Shown one piece after another: positions 53,520-61,000 of a stretch of 64,000 nt of DNA. Under the pieces are notes generated by a model that saw only the letters and a list, made by a program, of their open reading frames with translations, had not been told where the DNA came from and ran no database searches. Origin of the DNA: Colimorpha sp045640985. GTDB taxonomy: Bacteria; Bacteroidota; Bacteroidia; Bacteroidales; P3. A program made the position numbers and the translations under genes. The stretch covers positions 1 through 64,000 of the forward strand of contig JAZUFZ010000017.1 in NCBI GenBank assembly GCA_045640985.1. The letters are read 5' to 3'. Every line of letters begins with the position of its first letter. The first letter of the stretch is position 1.

Positions 53520-54260
53520 TTATTTTTTCACTTGTTCACCTGTTTTTCCGAACCGACGCTGGCGACTTTGATAATCTGCTATAGCCTGATAAAAATCTTC
53601 TCTACGGAAGTCCGGCCACAGCATATCGCTGAAATAAAATTCGGTATATGCCATCTGCCACAGAAGGAAGTTGCTTACCCGCAATTCTCCGCCTGTACGT
53701 ATCAGCAGGTCAGGATCAGGATAGTTTCGGGTGCTTAAATAGTTCCGTAAGGTCTCCTCCCCTATCTCTTCGGGATTGAGTCTGCCCTCTTTGCAGTCAA
53801 GTCCTATCTGACGCAATGCTTCCGCTGTTTCCCAACGGGCACTGTAACTCAGTGCCAGTATCAGCGTCATGGCTGTATTGCCGGAGGTCTCGTCAATACA
53901 TTCCTGCAGTTTCTCACGTGAACGCTGTGGAATACGGTTTATATCTCCTATGGTGGCCAGTTTCACGTTGTTGTCCATCAGAGTCTTTGTCTCCTCCTTC
54001 ACTGCCTTGATCAGCAGTTCCATCAGTCCGTTCACCTCTTCCTGCGGACGGTTCCAGTTTTCGGTACTGAAGGTATAAAGCGTAAGATATTTCACGCCGC
54101 ACGCCACGGCAGCCTCTACGGCCTGTCTTACTGCCGTGAAAGCATGTTGATGGCCAAAAAGGCGTATCTGCTGCTGTTTCTGTGCCCAGCGCCCGTTGCC
54201 GTCCATAATGATAGCCACATGCTGGGGTACTCTTGTTTTGTCTATCTCTTCTAATGTCAT
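53520..54260 (-). CDS. uppS: Undecaprenyl diphosphate synthase
   Basis: A 246-residue cis-prenyltransferase making the C55 lipid carrier for peptidoglycan and capsule. The catalytic Asp20 is in IMDGNGRWA, and the later FSTENWNRP and RTGGELRVSNFLLWQ-type motifs are present. An upstream in-frame GTG at 54302 overlaps the porG stop. The ATG at 54260 gives the usual short N-terminus and is chosen. It sits between porG and bamA. Confidence 0.95.
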   Translation of the reverse strand: MTLEEIDKTRVPQHVAIIMDGNGRWAQKQQQIRLFGHQHAFTAVRQAVEAAVACGVKYLTLYTFSTENWNRPQEEVNGLMELLIKAVKEETKTLMDNNVKLATIGDINRIPQRSREKLQECIDETSGNTAMTLILALSYSARWETAEALRQIGLDCKEGRLNPEEIGEETLRNYLSTRNYPDPDLLIRTGGELRVSNFLLWQMAYTEFYFSDMLWPDFRREDFYQAIADYQSRQRRFGKTGEQVKK

Positions 54261-54291
54261 ATTCTTGTTTCGGATGGGAAATCTTCCCTGT

Positions 54292-55146
54292 TTAATGTTC
54301 ACAACGTTTTTTCAGCATCCAGTGGAGCAGATATTCCATGCTCACATTCACACTCACGTTCATATACGCATACCAGTCGTTGAGCGAATCGTCTCCACGT
54401 TTGAGACCTACTGCATGATGACTGTCTGCCTTTGCGCCCGTAGCCGGGGCAGGGTCTGCCAGAGCTGCGGCTTCAGAAGAAAGCAGCCACGGCTCTACAT
54501 AGGTCGTACTCACGTCATCAATATAGTCGGTCCACGTCTTTCTGTAGCCGTATTCTACTGCCAGCACCAGATATTTGGAGGGCCGGTATTTCACACCCAA
54601 GCCGAAAGGAAGCATCGCCTGCAGACGGCCATACAATTCCCTGTCAGGATATTGTGCCAGTCCCTGTCCTTCCGTTCCGAGGGGCTGAAGTTCCACCCAG
54701 TCCGTGATGCCGGTAGCAGGGTCAGTATATTGCGCCATCGGGTTGAAATGGAACAAACCAAGACCGCCGAACAAGAACGGACACCAGCACGCCTGTCGTC
54801 CCGACATTCCAAACGGAAGGAAATTGAACTCTACCCTGAAGGAGGCCTCCCATATATCCGACCTGAAATAGAGGTTGCGGCTTGGTATCACGTCCGGATT
54901 TCCCCCTTCCAGCTTGCCTAATGCGCCATTTACCAGAACAGCCCACCGGTCGTTGAATTTATAGCGGAAATGGGCTCCGTATGCCAGATGGACTTTCCCG
55001 AACATGCTCTGATTGTTGAGGTCGCCAAGATAGTTGGTGCCTCCGATATCCAGTCCCAGCTCCTGATGGGCAAACTTCGACTGTCCCATCACCCCTTGCG
55101 AAAGCAACAGCAGCAGAACCAATATCGATATCAGCAATCTTCGCAT
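54292..55146 (-). CDS. porG: PorG-family T9SS outer-membrane protein (DUF6089)
   Basis: A 284-residue protein with signal peptide (MRRLLISILVLLLLLSQGVMG) and an eight-stranded barrel-type sequence (LDIGGTNYLGDLN near residue 32; LPFGLGVKYRPSKYLVLAVEYG near 180). The GTNYLGDLN segment and the position before uppS-bamA-skp-skp match PorG of the T9SS (PG0189 in P. gingivalis, as I recall). PorG contacts the PorKN ring of the secretion machine. The C-terminal Asp/His-rich end is ordinary. Confidence 0.85.
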   Translation of the reverse strand: MRRLLISILVLLLLLSQGVMGQSKFAHQELGLDIGGTNYLGDLNNQSMFGKVHLAYGAHFRYKFNDRWAVLVNGALGKLEGGNPDVIPSRNLYFRSDIWEASFRVEFNFLPFGMSGRQACWCPFLFGGLGLFHFNPMAQYTDPATGITDWVELQPLGTEGQGLAQYPDRELYGRLQAMLPFGLGVKYRPSKYLVLAVEYGYRKTWTDYIDDVSTTYVEPWLLSSEAAALADPAPATGAKADSHHAVGLKRGDDSLNDWYAYMNVSVNVSMEYLLHWMLKKRCEH

Positions 55147-55149
55147 GAT

Positions 55150-56160
55150 TTATTTTTCTTTCTCAAATGCTATGGAGTGACACACACTTTCTACCTGCAT
55201 CAGATAGTCCCGCTTGTCAAAACGGGGACAGTAGGTATATGCACAAAGCATGATTACCTGTTTTTTGTCGGGCGAGAGTAAGGTGTAGTTTACGAACGGA
55301 CCTCCCATAAAATCGCCGAACAGTCTCCAGCATCCCCGGGTTTCCACACTGAAACTGCTCTGCTGCATATCGGCGGGACGGGTCACGAAGTTCATTCTGC
55401 GTTCCGTGCCCATATAACTGCTGTCGGCAGGACCGCCCACCTGACGCATCATCGTATCCAGCTGATCGAGGATGAACTTCTCTTCAAACTGGCCCTGCTG
55501 CGTGTAGGGCATTACCTTTACAAGCACTCCGATACTGAAATCCTTTGCCTCTTTTCTCACCCACGCAAAGTCTTCCGAAGGATGGGCCACGTTTGCCATA
55601 CGGAACTCATTTGAAAATGCCAGATCAAAGCCGAACTGCTTCCTGATGGCGTCCCGCAGTTCATATCCCGACTGCCCGTTATAGGCTTTGATGATTCGGG
55701 CATGTTCTGCCCTATAGACCTCTTGAAGAATCCGGTCATAATATTTTATCAGCAGCGTATCCAGTGAAGCTCTGTCCTTTACGGCAAAATCAAACACTAT
55801 CTGCGGAGCTGCCCAGGCGTCCCGATGCATATATACCTTGTTCGGGTTTTCGGGGTTGATATCCAGTTTCAGCACATTTCTGTGTACTCTGAACATCTCT
55901 GAATTGTTGAACGAAGATACCGGGATATTCACCACATCGAACTTCGGTTCATTGTTCATAAACCCTGGCTGAGGACCGCGGAAAAGCGAATCTATCAGAT
56001 CTTTTACGTCACCGTTATAGACCTCGTGGTCTGCCACAAGCAGAATTTCTAATGTCTTTCCGGAAGAGCCCTTCTTCTCAAGTTCTTTTTTCTCGTTTCC
56101 GCCACATGCTGCTACCATGACAGCCAGCGTCAGCACAGATATTAATGTTCTTATCTTCAT
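55150..56160 (-). CDS. DUF4837 family lipoprotein
   Basis: A 336-residue lipoprotein: the signal peptide ends in a lipobox with Cys19 (VMVAACGGN). The mature part matches DUF4837 (LEILLVADHEVYNGDVKDLIDSLF; NPNKVYMHRDAWAAPQIVF). The family is found in Bacteroidota next to porG-uppS-bamA, as here (4 bp before porG). Its function is unknown; an envelope or T9SS-related role is inferred from position only. Confidence 0.8.
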   Translation of the reverse strand: MKIRTLISVLTLAVMVAACGGNEKKELEKKGSSGKTLEILLVADHEVYNGDVKDLIDSLFRGPQPGFMNNEPKFDVVNIPVSSFNNSEMFRVHRNVLKLDINPENPNKVYMHRDAWAAPQIVFDFAVKDRASLDTLLIKYYDRILQEVYRAEHARIIKAYNGQSGYELRDAIRKQFGFDLAFSNEFRMANVAHPSEDFAWVRKEAKDFSIGVLVKVMPYTQQGQFEEKFILDQLDTMMRQVGGPADSSYMGTERRMNFVTRPADMQQSSFSVETRGCWRLFGDFMGGPFVNYTLLSPDKKQVIMLCAYTYCPRFDKRDYLMQVESVCHSIAFEKEK

Positions 56161-56288
56161 TTTGTACAGATTAATCTTTATTTATATGGCTTTCTTCAAC
56201 AGATTTTGAGGTTCCGGAGTGGTTCTCGCGCAGCGTTGCAAAGCAAAAACACCCAATATAGAACCCTACATAATAACGCAGTTTGTGT

Positions 56289-57272
56289 TTATTTATTGTG
56301 TCGTTTTCCACATTGATACGCAAAAAAATCTTCAATGGCTCTGCCTATCGGAGTCTGGGGCATGTGAAGTTCTCTGACGGCACGGCTGCTGTCATAATAT
56401 TCCCTCACCATCAGCTGCCGTACGTTGCGTGTAGAGAGCTGGGTACGTATGCCCGTTCTGCGCAGCAGATCGCCAATTCTGCCAGCCAGCCCCACCAGTC
56501 CGTCAGGCAAGGTAACAAGATACTGCCTGTAGCCTCCTTTTTCCGCCTCCAAGGCGTAAAACTCCTTCAACGAGAGATTCTCCCCCGCCGCGATATATCG
56601 GGCACCGGAACGGCCCATTTGAAGCCCGTTTACGGTAGCGTGGGCCACATCCGCCACATGCACGAAACTCTTTCCTCCCCCAGGGGCTGCCATCAAAGGC
56701 TTCCTGTAAGCCGCCAGCAGCAGCGCCCCGCTGCTCGGCTTCTCGTCATACGCTCCTATCATGAAACCGGGATTTATAATGACTATATGCTTCTCCGGCA
56801 GTCTTCCGGCGGCCTCCTGAAGAATCTTCTCCCCTTCCCGTTTGCTGAGAGCATAATAAGATTCCGTAAAAGGAAACTCTATCGGAGACGCTTCCGTAGC
56901 CGCACAATCTGCGGTTCCGTACCCTATCGTGTTCGCCGTGCTTACATGCACCAGACTTCTGAGTGAATCTCGTTCCTCCAACAGTTGTACCAGATTCTTA
57001 CAGATATCTCTGTTCATAGGCTCATAATCCTCCTGATGCAGCAGAGCCATATCGGTAGTACCGGCACAATTTATCACAGCCTCACATCCCTCCGAGACCT
57101 CAAGGATATGGTTCCAGGTCAGACTTGCCTCTCTGATCGTAAGCCTCGGATGACGTATCTTCAGTTTTGAAGCCTGGCGCAGCAACGCCACTACCTCATG
57201 GTTTTCTTCCAGAAGAATGCGCAGCACATTATGACCTAAAAGCCCGGAGGACCCTAAGAGCAGAACTTTCAT
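56289..57272 (-). CDS. NAD(P)-dependent epimerase/dehydratase (extended SDR)
   Basis: A 327-residue cytoplasmic oxidoreductase. The dinucleotide motif GSSGLLGHN is at residues 7-15, and the active-site YxxxK is in YYALSKREGE near residue 140. The substrate-binding half is typical of dihydroflavonol- or sugar-nucleotide-reductase-like SDRs, so the substrate is not known. It has its own promoter and lies 128 bp before the DUF4837 gene. Confidence 0.85.
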   Translation of the reverse strand: MKVLLLGSSGLLGHNVLRILLEENHEVVALLRQASKLKIRHPRLTIREASLTWNHILEVSEGCEAVINCAGTTDMALLHQEDYEPMNRDICKNLVQLLEERDSLRSLVHVSTANTIGYGTADCAATEASPIEFPFTESYYALSKREGEKILQEAAGRLPEKHIVIINPGFMIGAYDEKPSSGALLLAAYRKPLMAAPGGGKSFVHVADVAHATVNGLQMGRSGARYIAAGENLSLKEFYALEAEKGGYRQYLVTLPDGLVGLAGRIGDLLRRTGIRTQLSTRNVRQLMVREYYDSSRAVRELHMPQTPIGRAIEDFFAYQCGKRHNK

Positions 57273-57375
57273 ACGAGGAAAATTGATTTTTTTATTGTGT
57301 CCGACATCTCAAATGCAGCATCTTTCTATTGTGAGCCAGCCGTTTAACTGGTAATGGATATATATATCTTCTATG

Positions 57376-57406
57376 CAAAGATACAAAAGTCGAGCGAAAT
57401 GGCAAA
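57376..57406 (-). promoter_or_regulatory. Promoter of the SDR gene (and perhaps the porG-bamA unit)
   Basis: TTTG (57403-57406), a 19-bp spacer and TATCTTTG (57376-57383) on the minus strand, 103 bp before the start codon. Confidence 0.75.
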
Positions 57407-57539
57407 AATTTATTGATTTTTCAAAAAAATGCGTAGATCACAGTCATGATTGTCATACGTTCCCGCTCTGCCGCGTGACACCTCCCCGGTAAGGCCGTAG
57501 CTGCGGTGTGGTTCTGGTGTCCCGCAGAGGGACGGAAGA

Positions 57540-57582
57540 GGGAGATACCAGAGAGATACCAGGGAGATACCCCAGAGTTACC
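57540..57582. repeat. Four short tandem units of RGAGWTACC
   Basis: GGGAGATACC, AGAGATACC, GGGAGATACC and AGAGTTACC follow each other at a spacing of 11-12 bp. A related stretch is at 38726-38750, and the unit resembles the GGGAGTTACC end of the 119-bp element. The surrounding 57407-57674 is non-coding; I see no other structure in it. Confidence 0.6.
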
Positions 57583-57674
57583 AGCCGGACAGAGACGATA
57601 TCAACATCTACGCAAGATATGATAAACCGGTTTTTTACGGCATTTTCGCTATTCTATTGATTCATAGCAAGAAT

Positions 57675-57738
57675 CATCCGACGTTCATCCGACAGAAACC
57701 GACATCAATGTCGGTTCATGTCGGATGAATGTCGGATG
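57675..57738. repeat. 64-bp near-perfect palindrome
   Basis: The two halves pair at 28 of 32 positions around the centre 57706/57707. Each arm contains CATCCGAC, TTCATCCGACA and AACCGACAT. Mismatches are the central CA, a two-base AG/CA step and one G/T. It would form a very stable hairpin or cruciform. No U tract follows on either strand, so it is not a simple terminator. The stretch 57739-57932 beyond it holds nothing I recognise. Confidence 0.9.
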
Positions 57739-57932
57739 CTATCCTCAGAGAACCAGCAACATACGCAAAAAGACATCAAAAATCGAGATTTCACTCTTTC
57801 AATGCACAACGATACCTATGCTGAACCATGATGACCCTGACTTTTTCCATTCCGACCTGAATAGATCTCTTTGACACTCCATTGAAAAAGTTCTTTGGCG
57901 GGTTCTTTGATGAAATCTTTCTCCGAGAAAAC

Positions 57933-57965
57933 AAAAAAAGGGCGCCTCACGAGGAGGCACCCTTT
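57933..57965 (-). terminator. Terminator of the giant repeat-protein gene
   Basis: AAAGGGCGCCTC (57937-57948) pairs with GAGGCACCCTTT (57954-57965), with one wobble pair and a 5-nt loop. On the minus strand it is followed by seven T. Confidence 0.9.
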
Positions 57966-58005
57966 TGATTAGAGTGTTATCTAATCAGTCAGTAGGAGGT
58001 TCGGA

Positions 58006-61000
58006 TTAGCGAACAACCACTACACGACGAGCAGGCAAGTTGCCGACCTTCACCATGTAAACGCCAGAGGTTGGCATAGTGAATTCGTTAACTTCGCTGT
58101 AGTTTTCAGCTACGTGATTTACGCAGCGTCCAACAGCATCGTAGATGTAGATTGACTGGTTAGCGGCACCTTTGACAACGATGTTGCCGTTGGTGCTGTA
58201 GATGTTCACGTCGAGAGCATCAACATCGTCAATACCCTGAACAGCTCTGAACTCAGCAACATACTCGGCATCGCCGGTAACGGTGATGGTGCGGGTAGCG
58301 TTGGTGTTGCCATCGCTCCACTGAACGAATTCATAGCCCTGTCTTGCAGTAGCGGTGATAGTTGCAGTGGTGTTGTAAGCGTAAGAGCCGGAACCGGTAA
58401 CGGTACCCATAGTAGCATCGCAGCTTACGGTGATCATGTAGTTCATGGCCACGAAGTTAGCGGTGAGGGTAAGGTTGCTGGTTACAACGATGTCGCGTAC
58501 AGCGTTGGTGTTACCGTCGCTCCAGCTGTCGAACTCATAGTGTTCGTTAGCTACTGCAGCGATGTGAGCGGTTGTACCTTCGAGGTAGCTGCCGCCACCG
58601 GTTACAGTACCCATAACTGCATCATTAACCTGGAGGGTAATGGTGTAGGTCTGGAGTGTACGCTGGAAGTTAGCTCTGTATTCTGCATCATCATTAACGG
58701 TAATGGTACGTGGGTTCTCGGTTACTGCATCGCCCCAGTTGGTGAAGGTTACGCTTGCATCAGCAGGAATAGCGGTGAGAACAACCTGCTGGCCGAAGAG
58801 ATACTGGCCAGCACCGGTAACGGTACCGAGTTCAGGATCATTAACCGAAGTAGTGATGGTGTAGAGGTTACGTGCATACTGAGCGGAGAATGCTGTATCG
58901 GAGAGGATCACAACACGGCGAACTGCATTGGTGTCACCATCGTTCCACTGAGTGAAGTGATATCCGTGGTTAGCACTTGCGGTGATAGTCACGGTGTCTT
59001 CGAATGCGAAGGTGCCGGCACCTTCTACAGTACCCATGTAGGTAGAGTCAACATTCAAGGTCAGAGTGTAGTTGTTACGTGCGAACTGAGCTACGAAGTT
59101 TCTATCGGAGGATACGAGAACGTTACGTGGGTTTTCAGTATTGTTGTCGCTCCACTGAACGAAGTGGTAACCATAGTTTGGAGTAGCCTCGATTACAGCG
59201 GTGGTGCCATAGTCGTAGCTGCCCGTACCAGTGGTGGTACCTTCAATAGCGTTGCAGGTAACATTGATGTCGAACTGATCAACTGCGAAGATTGCGGTTA
59301 CAGCAGTATCGCTGTGTACAAGGATCTGGAGTGGGTTAACGGTTTCGCCGTTGCTCCATTCTACAAACTTGTAACCGTATGCTGCCTGAGCATTGATGGT
59401 TGCATACAAGCCATAGATAAACTGGTTGCCAACGCCACCGGTAACGGTAACAGCACCCATTTCTGCATTGTTAGCAGTTGCAGTTACAGTATGAGTATCG
59501 ATTGCAAAGTTTGCAGTCAGTGTAGCATCGCCAAGAACCTGATAGTTGTATGGGTTGTCGGTTGCACCATCGCTCCAGTTGGTGAAGTGGTAGTGTGCAT
59601 CGGCGGTAGCGCTGAGAGTTGCGAAGGACTCGTACTCATATTCGCCGGAACCGGTAGCAGTACCATTTTCAGCAGCATTTACAACTACTGCGAAGGTCAT
59701 CTTGGTGAAGAGTGCAGTGAGGTTCATATTTCCGGTTACTTCAACAACGCGAACGCTGTCCATGTTACCGTCTGCCCAACCTGCGAATACATATCCGTAG
59801 TTAGGAGTTACATGGATGGTATCGTATTCACCATAGAGGATCATACCGTTGTTGGTCTGGGAAACAGTACCATTTTCTGCAGTTACATATACACGGTAGG
59901 TGTGACCACCGAACATTGCGGTATAGGTAGCGTTGCCCTCTACCACGATGGTGCGGATAGCGTTGGTGTCACCGTCATTCCAGTACCAGAAGGAGTTCTG
60001 CTGTGCATCGAGAGGAGTAGCGCTGATGGTTACTTCTTCACCGTATGCAAAACGTCCGGTTCCTTCTACAGTACCGAGGTCGTTGCCAGCGAGTACAGTG
60101 ATGTCGAAGGAGTCAGCCACGAAGGTTGCAGTCAGGACGGTGTCGCCCATAACGGTAACGGTACGTGGGTTGGCTACGTCGCCATCGCTCCAGCCGTTGA
60201 AGATGTAACCGAACTTAGGTTCAACAGTAAGAACTGCTGTCTCGCCGTAAGCGGTCTGAGCGTCTTCAATGGTGCAGGTACCCATGTTGGTATCGATTGC
60301 TACAGATACAGTGTACATGTTAGGATCGAACAGAGCCACATAGCTGTTAGGACCATTTACGGTTACAGTGCGGGTAGCATCGGTTACGCCGTCAGTCCAG
60401 CCTACGAAGTGATATCCGTAGTTAGCAACAGCGGTAAGAACTGCCTCACTCATGTAGAGGTAAGAACCAGCACCTTCTACAGTACCACGTTCTGCATATT
60501 CTGCAGCAGCGTTGATAGTGTATTCACGAGGACCGAAGGTTGCTACGAGGTTCAGGTCTTCAGTTACGATAGTCTGATAGATGTTATTGGTGTTACCATC
60601 GTTCCAGCTTACGAACTCATAACCGAAGTTAGCAGTTGCAGCCAGAGTGAGGTAAGAACCGTAGGTGTAACGGCCACCTGCGTTGAGACCGTTGATGGTA
60701 CCGAGGGCAGGATCGTTTACAGATGCGGTTACAGTCAAGGTATCAACTGCGAAGGTTGCAGTCAGCGTGATATCTTCGTTCACGGTAAGAACGCGTGGGT
60801 TGTCGGTGTTGCCGTCACTCCAGTTGAAGAAGTGGTAGCCAGCCTTGGTGCAGGTAGCGCTGATGGTAGCAGTACGTCCACTTACGTAGCGTCCTGCGCC
60901 TTCTACAGTACCCATCTTGGCGTCAGCCAGCAAGGTCACGTTGTAAGATACGCTGTCGAACTGTGCAGTGTAGGTAGCGTCGCCACCAACGGTGATAACA

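Noticed and set aside
54261..54302. A GTG start for UppS overlapping the porG stop
   Set aside because: The ATG at 54260 gives the normal short N-terminus before the IMDGNG motif. The GTG remains possible because of the overlap.
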